From assembly GCA_973895155.1 (NCBI GenBank), contig OZ316893.1, positions 16,368,001 to 16,432,000 on the forward strand: DNA of 64,000 nucleotides, written 5' to 3'. The notes beneath the pieces were generated by a model. That model ran no database searches. It had not been told where the DNA came from and worked only from the letters and a program-made list of their open reading frames with translations. Position 1 is the first letter of the stretch; every line of letters starts with the position of its first letter. This DNA is from Marsupella aquatica. Taxonomy: Eukaryota; Marchantiophyta. Positions 1 to 12,775 of the stretch are shown piece after piece. The translations under genes were made by a program, and so were the position numbers.

Positions 1-214
1 CTCAGGGGATGAGTTATTTACTCACTATGAGTGGGATTAGGGTTAAGTTAAGGGTCATAGGTGGTATGTTGCATATAAAATGACACTACATATGGCCTTT
101 GGCCATGTTTTGTATTTGCACCACAACCAATATTATTTCATTTTTGCACACCCCTAGCCCATTTTTGTGTGTGTTCTCTTTGCAATATAACTTTCAATTG
201 TTTGCTTTGTTTTT

Positions 215-3200
215 AGAATGTGCGACCCTCTCCAAATATGTTACCACGGAGATTGAGAGCAACATATCAAGAAATGGGTATGCCAGAAGAAGGACATGGA
301 TCAGAGTCACACTCCTCATCAAGTGCTAGTGGAAGCAGTAACCCTGATGAAGAGGTACCTCGGACGGATGAACAAGTAACTGATGACCAGGATAGAGCCA
401 TGGATGACTTTATGGTTGATTGGTTTGGTGCCGACAACCCTGGTGATGACCTTCCCAATGAAGGGCAGGTGCCCCCCAAGGATCCATGCCCAAGACATAC
501 CCCTGAGGGACAACGCCAATGGGAAGAAGCAGAGGAACATGCCCGAACACCTATCTATGAGGGTGCTCGTTTGAGTCATCTTTTAGCCATCTTGGGGTTG
601 ATGAACCTACAGGCCAAACACAAGGCAAGCAATGCCTTGTTATCTGATATGTTTGCACTTTGCCATGACCTTATGTTACCCACTGAGAATGTGTTGCCAG
701 CAACTTGGAAGGAGGCAAAGAGTGTTCTCTCATCTATTGGCATGGAATATCATATTGTTCATGCATGTGTGAATGATTGCATGTTATTTCATGGGGCCAA
801 TGCAAACATGACACAATGTACAACATGTGATGAGCCTCGCTATGACCCCAACATGCTAACAAAGAAGGTGCCAAGGAAGGCTGTTTGTTGGTTTCCCATC
901 ATTCCTTGGTTGTTGCACATGTATCGGTGTTCTGACTTGGCAGAGTTGATGGTATGGCATAAGACTCATCGATCAGAGTTTGGTGTCATGCGGTTGCCAG
1001 TTGACTCCCCTGCTCACAAACATATTGAGGCAACATGGCCAGACTTTGCACATGATCCTCGCCATGTGAGGCTAGGATTGGCATCTGATGGAGTTAGCCC
1101 TCATTCACTTGGAGGAAAGGGGCAACCTACATCAGTTTGGCCTGTGGTTGTCATGAATTATAACCTCCCATCATGGCTATCCATGAAGAAGGGGTTCCTT
1201 TTATTGTCTTTGATTATCCCAGGTCCAAAAAAGGTGAAGAACTTTGACACTTACTTGGCACTATTGGTTGGAGAACTTCAAAAATTATGGGATGGAGTGT
1301 GGGCATATGATGGCAGGAAAATTATAGGAGGTTTTCCACGTGTCTTTCAATTGAGAGGGATCATTTGTTGGACAATGCATGACTATCCTGGTAAGATGAC
1401 TTCCATGCCATTTGCAACCCTTTGATAATGTGTAGTTCCTATTGTTGTTTCTCATGTGACAACCCTAACATAAAGTTTGCATGGTTTGATTTCTTCTGTG
1501 TAAGCAGGGTTTGGTTTTGTCTCTGGATTGCAAACTCAGGGGTACAAAGCTTGCTCTACTTGTGGCCCAAGCTTAGAGGACATGGCCACATATTGTTCAT
1601 GGATTAGAAAGATTGTTTATATTGGGCATACAAAGTTTCTTCCCATGGGGCATGAGATGAGGTTTGACCCACTTCTATTCTGCTCCTTTGACATGCCATT
1701 TGGTGATGAGCGTGAAATTCCTGATGCAACAAGTTTTGCACATTGGAAGTCACTAGCTGATAGGGTGGCAGACCCAAATGATTCCTTCACCTTGATAGGA
1801 CAGGTTTGACCAGGTGGAGTATACTAGCCACTTTGCCCTATTGGTCTGAGTTGAAGATCCGCCATCTCTTAGACCCCATGCACATAGAGGGAAATGTGGG
1901 GAAGGCTTTGATAAAGCATTTTTATGGGAAGAAGGACACTAATTTTAGAGAGGCATGCAAGGAGATGGAAATGCATCCAGATGTTTGGGTGACAACTGAT
2001 CCTATCACAGGTGTGGAGAATCGTCCTTCTGCTCCTTGGGTGTTGAGTGTTGGTCAAAGACGTGAATTTCGGAACCGTATAGGAGAGATGCGGTTTCCTA
2101 CAGGCTATGGTGCCAACCTTCGGAAAGCTTTTGGGATGGAGGACAATCACAAGTGGCCACGATATCTGAAGACACATGACTATCATTGCCTATTGCAGCA
2201 TATATTGCCACTGACAATTATAGGTATAGGGAGTGAAGAAGTGCAAGATGCCATTTGATCATTGGGTCATTTGTTGAGATGGATATGCTCAAAGGAGATA
2301 TATGTAGAAGAGATCCCTGGGATGGAGGTATTGGCAGCTGAGGTGGTATGCAAGTTGGAGAAAGCCCTTCCTCCTTCCTTCTTTGATTGTCAGGTTCATT
2401 TACTTGTGCATCTTGTGCGGGAGGTTGCCATTGCTGGTCCAGTGCATTGTAGATGGATGTATTGGCTTGAGCGTTATATGGCGGTGTTGAAGGCTTATGT
2501 ACGTAACCGTGCACGGGTGGAGGGAAGCATAGCTACAGGATACTTGGCAGCAGAGAGTATGTTTTATTGTAGTAACATCTTGGCCACCATTGATCCTACT
2601 TGTCCACATACTTGGATGGAGGAAAGAGAAGAGGAGGAGGACCGTTTAACAGGTGCCACAAAAACACGCATGTTGACATCAACAGAGTGGTCACAATTGA
2701 CAACATTTATGTTGAGTAATAGTAATATCATGGAGAAATGGAGAGAGTTTTATGAGAATGCCAAGAGAACAAGTCAAAGAGCAAGAATTTTTCCTAAGAT
2801 GCATGAGTATATGAAGCAAAAGTTGCTTGAGTTGGATGACATGGTGACACAAGGAGGAGATGTGTCCCACTTTCCTACCATCACAGATGACGTTCGAACC
2901 ATTGTTTATGGCCCTTTGAGAGTGGTGACATCCAAGACGGCTATGTGGACACAAGGGAGACACTTCAGGTCCACTAGTACCTAACCTTTCTTCCTCTATT
3001 AATTCATGTAGACCTTATTTTGATTAGTTATTTCTATTGTTTAAAAACTTTCTATTATAATTAATGACATCCATAACTGTAATGTTGGCTTCTATATTTA
3101 TGCCATAGGCCATGTGGGTTTTGGCTATTTAGGGATGGGTGTCATATTTTGATGATTATTACATTAATGGTATCTTTTGTGTAATAAAAATTTGTGGGTT

Positions 3201-3703
3201 TTGTTAATTTCAGGGTTTCTTCCCTTGATGAGAAGAGGGGTCGTACTTTTGATTGTGGAGTTCAAGGGGAATTTTCTCAAAACTCCAGAAGCAGGCGCCA
3301 TGACAGGAACATTGTTAGAGATGTTGTGCCACACTATGGGAAGATAGAGGAGATCTTGGTGGTATCATATGACAACCATTCAAAGTTTGAGGAATATGTT
3401 TTCAAGTGCAAGTGGTTCAAAGTGAACCTTGTTGGTCAAAATTGCACTGTACTTCAAGATGAGAGTGGGTTTACACGGTTGAAGACAAGTGCCACTAGTG
3501 TTCAAGCATCTCATTGGCAAACATCAGAACCATTTGCTTTCCCATCACACTTGGAGCAATGTTTCTACATTCCATACCCCTTAGACACCGAGTGGTCAAT
3601 TGTCATCACCTATGTGCCACGTTCTCGTTCCATTGTTTCTGAGAAGCCAGATGTTATTGTATCAGACCTAGATGACCTTGAGGCCGATGAGGACCAAGTG
3701 TGA
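215..3703 (+). pseudogene. CACTA (En/Spm) tnp2-type transposase, decayed
   Basis: Cut-and-paste transposase of the CACTA superfamily. The reading runs 220-1390, then a clean GT-AG intron 1391-1507 (phase 1), then 1508-1805, after which the frame shifts near 1806 and continues to 2984. A last exon follows an acceptor at 3213 and ends at 3703. The tnp2 core (Transposase_21) is recognisable from the pattern around residues 330-420, with MHDYP, then GLQTQGYKAC and STCGPS. Next comes the LDPMHIEGNV block typical of the DUF4218 part (1870-2900), and the last exon resembles DUF4216, the usual companion domain. A TGA at 2256-2258 interrupts an otherwise continuous frame (CATTTGATCATTG). The start is unsure: an acceptor-like TTTTTAG precedes position 215, so an upstream exon is likely, and the first in-frame ATG is at 238. 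No CACTA termini were seen. The family call is solid; activity is very unlikely. Confidence 0.85.
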
Positions 3704-4659
3704 GGGACATATTTATATGCACTTGGGTCCAGCCTAGACATTTGTTCATGTTATATTTTATTTGTTCATGTTTGGTGATATAAAAAAAAGTATTGTCTAT
3801 ATTTATATTTGCCATTCATTTTTGAAGAGTCATACTCATGACATATGTATTGTATTGTTTTATTGTGATCACTTGTGAATTTTACATGCAACTTTCTATC
3901 TAACCTCTGTTGCTCAATATAACTTTATTTCCTACTTATTCCATAATCTTCATTGTCACCCTCATGTTTCCCTCCTCCGTGGTACGTCTGTCCCTCCTCC
4001 TCCCTTCCTCTTTCTCCTCCCTCCTTCCTCTTCCATTGTACTCCCTCCCTTTTCCATCCTTCATTGTACCTCCCTCCATCCTCCCTTCCTCTTCCTTCCT
4101 GCCCCATCCATATATTGGACCATCCACCCTCTTCATTGTCTCACCTCACAAAAATCTTAATTTTTAGTTTGCAAACAATTTGCGAAGCTCACAAAATCTC
4201 ACCGGACTCGCAATTTCTACAAAGCTTTTCGTTTCTCAATATTTCCATACAATACTCTTTGCAACCTTGTGATGCAAATTCAATCACAAATTTCATATTC
4301 TCACCGTTTCGCAAATCTTCCATCCTCTAACATTCTTAAACTTGTCAAACAAATACTATCGCAAAACAATTTCAATCCAACCTTCTTCGCAAATCTTTAC
4401 ATCAGTTAGTTTTGGAGTCGGCGAGCGATTTCGGCATCTTCAGAAGGCGCCTTTCCATTCGGCGCATTTCGGTAAAACTTGCAAAATCATTTACTAGCTT
4501 CGCAATGTATTAGCGATATAATGCGCTTCAAGTATTATCTTTGCGATAGGGATAGAATCGCATATTGCGATGCGGGTTGATTTGCAAATTATGCCAAGCA
4601 CTGCCCATCGGAAATACAAGAGCGTCGACAAAAATACCTTCACAAAAGTGTCAAATATG
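3704..4659. repeat. Non-coding stretch with a polypyrimidine tract (about 3955-4115)
   Basis: No gene is visible. Positions 3955-4115 are almost purely C and T on the plus strand, made of short CTCC and TTCC units. Both strands give long ORFs here (serine/proline-rich on one, glycine/arginine/glutamate-rich on the other), which are composition artefacts. From 4170 to 4660 the sequence is AT-rich with many scattered CGCAA/TTGCG words but no regular period. Confidence 0.5.
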
Positions 4660-5089
4660 TTGTAGTGAGTTTCCCGTTCGAATAGGCATCCCCAAAAATG
4701 AGTAGCTTGATTGACGTTGCTCATACCCTCCTTGAGTTGATAGTCGGTATCTGTTTCCGCCCAGAGTGCTTGCCTAAGCAGCTAATAGTAGTTGGCTTCT
4801 CGTACTCGTCTGCTTAGTTTGTGCTTCCAAATGAGCCGTCGTTCCTTGCGATCGGTCCTTACCCCCTGGTCTTCCTTCCCGTTGGTTACCCATAGCCGCC
4901 GGCACTTAGCGCGCCCTAACCCTACTTGTGTTCCCTGCTGTGGCGTCCTTACTTTCGGCCTCGGCTCGGGTTCCATAGTCACCCTTGATTGTTTATAATT
5001 TCCATTTTTTACTATACTAATGTGTTTTTAAGGTACACTCCTGGTTTTACCATTTTAACTGGCCTAGTGACTCCTGGCTAGGCATCACA
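4660..5089 (-). mobile_element. TGTG/CACA family, copy G, 5'-terminal fragment
   Basis: This is the first ~430 bp of the family described at 32189-37011, on the minus strand. Read on the minus strand it begins at 5089 with TGTGATGCCTAGCCAGG, as the other copies do. It then carries the start of the gag-like ORF (cysteine/arginine-rich leader, then MSNVNQATHFWGCLFER). Homology stops at about 4660, where unrelated AT-rich sequence begins, so the copy is truncated. The ORF is broken by stops. Confidence 0.8.
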
Positions 5090-6610
5090 ACTACATTCTC
5101 ACCTGATTTTTGTGCCCAGGGGAGGATCCGAGTAGATGGAGTGTAGGATATACTTTGCGCTGCTTGAAAGGATGTCAAGCTTGGTCCAATGAAGACTTTA
5201 GGATAGTAGTTGAGATATGTGGCAGGTTAGGCATTAAGTGCATTAAGAACCTATGGAGCAACGTATTGGGTGAATGGAGAGATGTAATTGAACGGTGGGA
5301 CCATATCAGAGCATTCTCTCTAATTCAGATGGACAAGTGCAGGGAATTTACAGAGATACTAAACCCTAAACCCTAAAATGTTTATTCTTTACCAGATGTT
5401 GTGGTAGCTATGGAGTGGAAGAAATGAGCATATGTTTTAGGTAGATGGTATTCGTAGATTTGAATTTAGATTTTTGCTTTCAGAGGCTGCAGACCATGTC
5501 TTTGCTGTGGGTCCGGGCCTGCTACAATAGACGATACACTGGATTACTTAGAGCACGTGAAATGATGAACCATGAAAGAGTGAGGTGGCTTAGCTGGCGA
5601 GATGGATGGGTGACATCGGTCCCTCGATTCTGATATTTGGCTCGTTGTCATTTTGGGTGTCCTTTCTCTGGCCCTAATTGATTGTGTTTGCCCCTTGATC
5701 GATGGGGGGGCGGTGTGTGGGTTGATGTTACTTTGTCTACTTGGCTGGTGCTGCTGGCTTTCTCGTACCACAGGGTTTTCATGAATATTCCAAGGAAAGT
5801 TGGAGCCACAAAAAACCCCGTGGCAGGGGGACCCAAGCAGCAACAACACTCTACAGGGAGAGCAGCCAGTGCAAGCAACAACAGTAGCTTAGAATCTGTC
5901 ATCTAAGGCCAACCCCAAGCAGAGTAACCGACCAAGCCAAACAATGCCCAATATGGCATAGCCAATAGCAAGAGATCTGTGTGACAGTGCATTGCAACCC
6001 TACTATCCATCAAAGGCATCAGCCAGATGTGATCCACACTTGGCGGCTAGTCAACCATGCTATTCTCTTCTGATTAATGAGCTCTTTAACTCGCAGCAGT
6101 CTAGTACGACGCCTGCTCGGGGGCAGGCTCACCCCAACAACTGTCACATGGTCAGCAGCCTCCAATACTATAAACCTGAGATCAAATTTTTCTACAGCCA
6201 TTTGCCTGAAACTCATGTGTATTCCGTCCTGTGACCACACACAGTGACCAGTGGATCTGAAAGAAAATGAAGAGATGTGCAACTTTGTTGCGTTCTCTCC
6301 CAACTGTCAGATCAAGCATGTCTAGTAGTTTGTTCAAGTAATCAGGAAAGGTGCCTTGGAAACAATTAGCACTTAATGTCCAACAGTTGCAAGCATGCAC
6401 ACACTGCGTAAAGAGACTAGGGATGGTTTATGTTACACCACTGCACAACTTGCAGAATCCATCCCCTTTGCCAATGCAGACCGCTCTGATTCCCGTAAAC
6501 AGACCCAAGGCCAGTACTCTTGTCTCCCAATAGTCGAGACAATGGATGAACAATCTGGAGACACAAAATGACTGTGTAGCCCAGGAGGGAGAGTAGAGTA
6601 AAAGACTTGA
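5090..6610. other. Unassigned stretch left of the MULE
   Basis: An 88-codon frame at 5110-5376 and several short frames occur, but I recognise no domain and see no convincing exon chain. At 5359-5375 there are two plant telomere-type units (CCCTAAACCCTAAA); two units are too few to be more than an interstitial trace. This was the neighbouring sequence into which the 12-kb MULE inserted. Confidence 0.4.
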
Positions 6611-6619
6611 CATAAACCA

Positions 6620-6646
6620 GAGGAATTGTACGGTGCGAGGAAACAG
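6620..6646 (+). repeat. MULE left terminal inverted repeat
   Basis: It begins with G directly after the 9-bp duplication CATAAACCA (6611-6619) and ends with GGTGCGAGGAAACAG at 6632-6646. It matches the reverse complement of 18675-18701 at 23 of 27 positions. A GCTAGCGA half-palindrome follows at 6655. Confidence 0.9.
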
Positions 6647-8209
6647 GAAATTTTGCTAGCGAGGCAACATTGTTAGCAAAGCATTTTGGCTGATGAATTT
6701 CTCTCACATTCCACGAAAACAATGCCCAAACAGTCTCAGTTTTCCACCTCTTACAATAATGAAAAGAATATGACAATGAAAAATCGTGCATGATTGTCAT
6801 AAGTATTCCATACTTGAGCCACACACGTTTTAATCATCTAAAAAAGATCACCAAAACTAGAAACTTCCATCATAATATGGAACCTCTTTACATGATTGAA
6901 AGTGTGGATCGCCAACAACTTCAACAAAAAAAATGGTAAGAGTCGACTTTGACCAGTACATCCAGTCCTACTTGCTCCTACTTGTTCAGTCATAAACTGT
7001 GGTAAGTGGAATAATACAAATGTATATACTTTTATCCTTAAATATCAAGATTTGGTCCCATAAAGAATAAACAAAGCGATTTACCAAGGTTTTGTGATGT
7101 TTGAAATCTTCAAGCGATTTCGTTGTTGTTTTTCCCTATATAATCCTGAAACGATTAGTATGTCACAAATGCTGAAATGAAATTCCTTAGGTTCGGCTTC
7201 TTCTCGATAGATTTAAAGGTTTTCTCTTCCCTCTAACTTCCTTATACACTTAGTAGTGATCGGTTTTGCGTCATGAAGGTTGGTACAATTCCCATTTCAA
7301 CTAGATTTCAAAGGCACACCTTAGTTATCCATTCAAATTTATTTCCTACAACTAATTCAAACATCAAAACTTGAATACTTAAGTTTGATCCATGAAATGT
7401 TTGAAATTCAATTGATGTGAGTGGTACAAGTCTTCTCCATTAAATTCTTTCTCCTAAGCCCAATTTGGCATGAGAAAAAGACCCACACTTGGTCAAAAAT
7501 CAATGTTGAAGAAAAGACAATGAATCATGATCTTGGGAGTCCACTTGTAAGGCTCCCTCAAAAGGTTTAAGATGCCAAAAGGTTTAGAAGCCTAAAAACC
7601 TTTTCTCATCTAAACTTAGGGTACTAAAAGGTAAAATAAGTCTAAGACTCTCTAAATCTAATTCCTAAAGGTACACTAAACTATGTCCCTCTATATCCTA
7701 CTCTATCTAACTCATGGAAAGGCTCAAGAGGTGAGAAAAGAGATAGAAAACAATTTAAGTAACATATGCCAAAAAACCTTGGAGAATCGGTTTGGGTTAT
7801 TCTGAAGTTGGTTGTTTGGGACCAAACTGAAATTCTCCTTATAGCCCTTGATAAGATCTTTCCAACGCACCAAAAATATTCTCAAACCGATATCGGACCG
7901 ATCCGCAATCGTCCGTCAAAGTTGCTGCCAAAAGTCTAAATCGATTTTCCAACTTCCAAAGCGATTCTTCAGCCGGTCTTTTTGCAAAGCGATTCTTCTG
8001 CTTCCTCCGGAAGCAATTTCTTTCGGATTTCTTTGAAAGCGATTGTTTGTCTGAAGTGATTCTTCCTTCCAAACTCAAACTTCTTAGCTTTCTTCCATAA
8101 CATTCCTTTGAGGCTTAAAATGGATTAAGGGGTGATGGATAAACCTAAATAAGCTTCAAGTAAGGTTAAAGTGTTTTAAAATGGATCACTTTCACTCCGT
8201 AGTTCCTTT
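6647..8209. other. MULE left non-coding arm
   Basis: About 1.56 kb between the left terminus and the stop codon of gene A. No gene is seen. It is AT-rich, with several AAGCGATT words at 7958-8045. It presumably contains the 3' UTR and polyadenylation region of gene A. Confidence 0.5.
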
Positions 8210-9207
8210 TTACCTTTCCACATAAACTTCATCCTCTGATTCATCAGATATGTCACTACTACTAGGATCGCTACTGGTGTCCCTCTCCGTGGACTCGGCA
8301 GACTCATCTAAATACTGACGGACTATCCCCGCCTCATTGTCGATAAACCTTGAACAATCCAGATATCTTTGAGCACCTCTCATGGACCGAAGTCCTTTCG
8401 CCTCCCAAGTCAAGACCACAGGATCTTCATCAACTTGCCTCGCCGATGTCTCAGCATAGCATGGAAGAGTAAAAGGCTTCTCAGGAGTAACCACAATGGA
8501 CTCCTGGACTTCCCTCCGAAGACGAAATCTCTCCTCAGAAAACCAATCCACCCTCCTATCACTGAAGCAACCACCGACATCAGTTGACGAAGAGCAACAA
8601 AATGAAGAAAACAAAAGAAACCAAATAGGGAGTCCGACATCAAAAGAGGCCAAGTACTTTACTCCAGGTCGAATTTGTCTTTCTCGCTTGAAGGCCCAGC
8701 CTGTTCATCTCCTGGAATCGTGAACTCATCATCCGACCCAACGTCTTGATTAACCTTGGCTGCCTGATCCCTAATCTGCTTTGCCTTGCTCGAATGCCTC
8801 GCAAGAACACTGTTTAAAGTTTTTTGAGCACAGGAATGGAGAATGTCCGTGTCCTCAACACCGACAACAAATCTCCCGGAGAATTCTCCGGTAGCAAACG
8901 AGCTACCATCACACACAATCCAGTCAAGGACTATGTCTTTGGGCTTCGTGAGGAATTCCATCACGGCTTGCATGAACCCAATTGAAAGCCTTTTTGATCC
9001 AGCAATAGCCGCTGCTGGACAGGGGTCAGTCTTAGGGTAACAAACACTCAACATTGACTTATGTCTTGCATCTTCCGAAGACGTCAATGGAACATACGCT
9101 GGGTCTTTAGGAATCTTTGCATTAAATTCCACCCGACAAAAAACATCCAGGATGAGAGTGCACACTTGAATAAAAAACCAAAATACATTAGAAATAATGT
9201 AAACTTT

Positions 9208-9225
9208 GTTAGCGAGCTTGCTAGC
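9208..9225. repeat. MULE 18-bp palindrome
   Basis: GTTAGCGAGCTTGCTAGC, followed by ATTAA. It is in intron 4 of gene A. Confidence 0.8.
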
Positions 9226-9297
9226 ATTAACTTAGTCGGAAAAATAGAAAATTAACACCTAAACCAAATATGTTTGGTAGTTGAAAATTTTCATTTT

Positions 9298-9315
9298 GTT
9301 AGCGACATCGCTAGC
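9298..9315. repeat. MULE 18-bp palindrome
   Basis: GTTAGCGACATCGCTAGC, followed by ATTAA. It is in intron 4 of gene A, 90 bp from the previous copy. Confidence 0.85.
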
Positions 9316-11497
9316 ATTAAAACTCTCAAGAAATTTAAGGGATAGCTACCTCGATATCCATATCTGCCCTCCATAAAGGGGTGGACAACAAAACGGTATA
9401 TTGCTGCACATGTTTGAATTTGTTTTTTTGCTTGACTGCCGTAAATATTTGCCTCATGTGATTGAAGTCTGAGCTGTGCAAGACAACAACATATCCGTCG
9501 TCTGAAAGCATTGGTCTCATCACTCCAAAAAAATAATATGGGAGTTTCTCGCTCCAAACATTGCAAGACGGAACCTGTTTGTCTGTAACGTGTGTTCTAT
9601 GCCCAGTTGGAAGAGAAATGAATCCCAAATGTGCTCCAATCCCAACATAAGGCTTTCCATTAATTACGACAGGGTTTGGGCACTCTACGCTCTTCGACAT
9701 CCCAGTAATCCATCGATCTCCATCTCCCATCCAAGATGGCCTCACTTTACTTACGCTAATTGAGTTTGCAGTATCGGTCAAATTGCTACGAGCGAGGAAA
9801 TGTCGCTGCCCATCCATCTTCAAACCACACATCCGAGCAACACCTTGAGCAACTGAAACTTCCTCATCGTCCAAATCTGAAAGAATCTGGATGTTCCGCT
9901 TTCATTTCAAACGCTTTATACTTCCTAAATCCACTATGCTCTTTGTTGTGACTTCGGCATCTGGGGACTGAGGTTCTCACCATCATCTGCTCCACTCTTC
10001 AAACTCTCAGAAGCCGCTCCCTTCCTCCTCTCTATGAAGCAAAAGACATTAGTGTCTGTATATTCGACACACATCCGGACTTCAAAATAAAAAGTAACAT
10101 AAAATTAACAGACTTACTTGGCTTTCCGGAAATCTGGGACCCATCTTTGGATGTGTCCTTCAATGCTCCTTTTCTTGGCTTCCATGCTCGACTCCTATCC
10201 ACTATGGCAGCTACACCAAGACAAGCCTTTTCCATTGCCTTGCAACCACCAACTTCAGCATCAGTGGGTGCCAATTTGGACTTGGAGATGTAAGATTTTG
10301 GAAGGAATCCTCGATTGATCATGTGAAGAGTTGCTTTCTCTACAGTGTCAAATGTCACAGACCATTTGTCCGAGTCCAAATACCATGGACAATGAAGAAC
10401 CTCCCACTCGCTCAATCTCCTTGGAGCTTCACTTCCCTCGCAAGGAAACATACAATATTCCCCAAACTTATCACTTGTAGGGTCCTCTTTAACTCCGGCT
10501 ATCCATGGGGAGAAGCAGGCTGGGTAGGACCACTAGTAGAATTTGTCTGCTACTTCTCTGTCTACAAAAAATTGATACGTGTATCTCTTCACTCTCCTCC
10601 GAAACAATGTAATGTCTACCTTCTCTCTTGTCTTGGGTGGCCAAATCTGCTTGAAGAAACGAGTTTTCACACGAGTTTGGATATCCTCAAAATCCTCCTC
10701 AATGTCAAGGATTAGCGAAGCTTTCGTCTTCTCTGAAGACGTAAGGATCCTTGACTCAGGGACAGTAGGCATTACCTCATAAACAATTTCAAACATGAGG
10801 GAAGATGAAATTGACTCGACTTGCTCCCACACTGCCCAACAATGAAGCCAAAGCTTAGTCTCACCATCTGAGAATTGACCTGGATGAAAGAATTTCTTCC
10901 GAAGCTCAGGACGACACTGTGCCTCCAGGAGTGTACATCGGAGCTCTGGGGATAAGGAGATCACACTAGTGAACAATCAAGCTCGATCAAGACCACAAGA
11001 AACATTTCCCCTGCCTTTGTCATCTGTTCTATGGGCCTCCTTTCTTTCATTCTCGCAGTAGTTATGCATTTCGACACATTTCTTGAAAAAGTCTCCAAAC
11101 TCTGGATTTAGTAATGGACCGATCTTTGGAACTTTCACATTCCAATCAGCAAGTTGTTCTTTCATCATGTCACGCATTGCTAAGTCCTGTGCAGCCTTGG
11201 AGAGGGGCTCGCCTTGAGCCTCCTTAAGAGCAAATTTCTTCTTCAGGTCCTCGGTCTGCGATGCAATGTTAGCAGCGGATAGAATATAAGTGTAGGCATC
11301 CAGCGTCATGTTCTTCAAATACCATGCCGCCTTCCGCACGTTGGCCATCTTCTGCTGGAAAAGTTTGTAATTCTCAACGTCGATGATATCTTTGTAAATG
11401 GATAAGTCATTGTTCAGAATCTTCTAGACGCGTTCAGCCTCCAAAACCCAGGAATTCTCTACATGACATTGAGTTAACCTGCCACAACATTCCTCAT

Positions 11498-11514
11498 GTT
11501 AGCGAGACGCTAGC
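11498..11514. repeat. MULE palindrome, 17-bp version
   Basis: GTTAGCGAGACGCTAGC, one base shorter in the centre. It lies inside the 93-bp intron 1 of gene A (11479-11571). Confidence 0.75.
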
Positions 11515-12663
11515 TGAAAGTGACATGGTAAAAAAGAAATTTTAGAACTATCTTATCCTGAGAAGTCCCACCTGTTCAATGCGTGCATAGCCGACTCGAT
11601 CTGAACGAAAGAGTTCTTTTCACCCTTAAAGATCTTGCAGACCACTCGAGGATGGTACTTAATATCATCCGGATGTTCCTCCGCCAGTTGGCTCCACGAA
11701 TACAATTGGTGGTTTCCATCGAAAACACAAAACATTTTGTCCTTGAGGATCTGGAAAGAAACATGAGAATCACATTCGCGCTCAAACTCCTTGTTTTGCA
11801 ACACCCAAATATCATCCCAAGTTTTGCGGATAGCATCGGTACAGATCTGGATTTCCCCATCCTCGTTTGTCGTCTGAACGTAAAATTGAGGCGCATCCTC
11901 GATGTAACCCTGCGTTTTGAACTCGGACTTCAATGTGTCTATCGCAGTGGAATCCTTCTGCAGAGACCGGACAATCTGCATGTTCCTCATCCGGCAGAGA
12001 GGAATTCTGGGGGGGAGCCAATGCAAATCCAAACTCATTCACTCCGAACGAGTGAAGATGACGGTTTATGACAACCGTGTAATGTTCCGAAGCGCTCGGA
12101 TCAAACACAGGAGCAACTACATCTACTGCTGTCACCATCTTGGGCCGCCTTGGAGTCTTCAATCCCACTGCAAGCGCTTTCTTGTTCGTTGTGGACCTAG
12201 TTTCTCTCCTTGTCGACTCCCTCGACTGAAATGATCCTCTCAAAGAAATACTCTCTGTAGACAACGATGACTCCATGAAATAAAACCCTTCGGAGAAGAG
12301 TGCTCAAGCCCGGAGTCTGCAGTAGCTGCACACGTGAAAAATGTCCACACAACACCTCCTTTTGGAGAATTAGGACAGCCGTACAAACTGGTACGAACTC
12401 CCTCCGAAGCCTTATAGAGTTACGATAGTGAATACTGACAACGATTGACTATACAATGTAAGGAATAACAGAAATCTCTTGGCAGGGACCACTAGTTGTA
12501 CTTTTTGGAAAACCTGAAGAACAACCTTCACAATCGATAATCTTATCCATACAAAATGCTCTAGGTGTCCCTTGTAATTTGTACCATTGACATTATGGTA
12601 CCCGTTGACTATTCGCAACGGAATCCTAACGGTAAACTTCGTCAAAATCAGTTTGACTTTTTG

Positions 12664-12681
12664 GCTAGCGAGATTGCTGGC
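12664..12681. repeat. MULE 18-bp palindrome
   Basis: GCTAGCGAGATTGCTGGC, in the divergent promoter region. Confidence 0.8.
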
Positions 12682-12757
12682 ATAAACTCATTGACACAGA
12701 TATCCTTAAAAAGAGGTGAAATGAATGGTTTGTTGGTCATAAAACTATCAAAACCAA

Positions 12758-12775
12758 GCTAGCCAGATCGCTAGC
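12758..12775. repeat. MULE 18-bp palindrome
   Basis: GCTAGCCAGATCGCTAGC, in the divergent promoter region, about 180 bp from the gene B start. Confidence 0.8.

Larger units (their letters stand above)
9115..9349 (-). other. Gene A intron 4, carrying two palindromes
   Basis: Minus-strand donor GAG|GTAGCT at 9350/9349 and acceptor GCAAAG| at 9115, 235 bp, phase 0 on both sides. It is more than twice as long as the other gene A introns (86-104 bp), and the surplus contains the palindromes at 9208-9225 and 9298-9315. The acceptor choice rests on frame; an alternative TTCAAG acceptor at about 9165 breaks the phase. Confidence 0.6.
8210..12276 (-). pseudogene. MULE gene A: ParB-like domain joined to a DNA-methyltransferase-like domain
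   Basis: Six exons fit on the minus strand with consistent phases: 12276-11572, 11478-10118, 10031-9981, 9876-9350, 9114-8663 and 8561-8210 (about 1,148 codons after one frame correction). The first exon holds a ParB/sulfiredoxin-like signature, VFDGNHQLYSW (near 11704-11723, residue ~185), preceded by a region resembling the ParB N-terminal strand and helix. Exons 4-5 look like a split beta-class DNA methyltransferase: WSEKLPYYFFGVMRPML then DDGYVVVLHSS, and later KDIVLDWIVCDGSS then GRFVVGVEDTD, which matches the usual SAM-binding order VLDPFxGxG...GxE. A canonical DPPY is not seen and FxGxG is altered, so catalysis is doubtful. Exon 3 is lysine/arginine-rich and the C-terminus is very acidic. 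Defects are one extra base in G7 (12009-12015) and stops at 11424-11426, 10977-10979 and 10533-10535. The start ATG is 12274-12276. Confidence 0.7.

Noticed and set aside
3925-4330. Overlapping long ORFs on both strands
   Set aside because: Produced by the polypyrimidine tract; no domain, and the two strands mirror each other's bias.
5359-5375. Telomere-like CCCTAAACCCTAAA
   Set aside because: Only about two units, in the middle of unrelated sequence; not a telomere or a clear interstitial array.
8659-8662. End of the gene A protein at FDLE and a separate gene at 8210-8653
   Set aside because: A GTAAAG donor at 8662 and a GCTTCAG acceptor at 8562 join both frames in phase, so one protein is the better model.
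11583-12234. Plus-strand ORFs opposite gene A exon 1
   Set aside because: They oppose the ParB-like exon, which has the recognisable motif and fitting splice sites; no motif on the plus strand.
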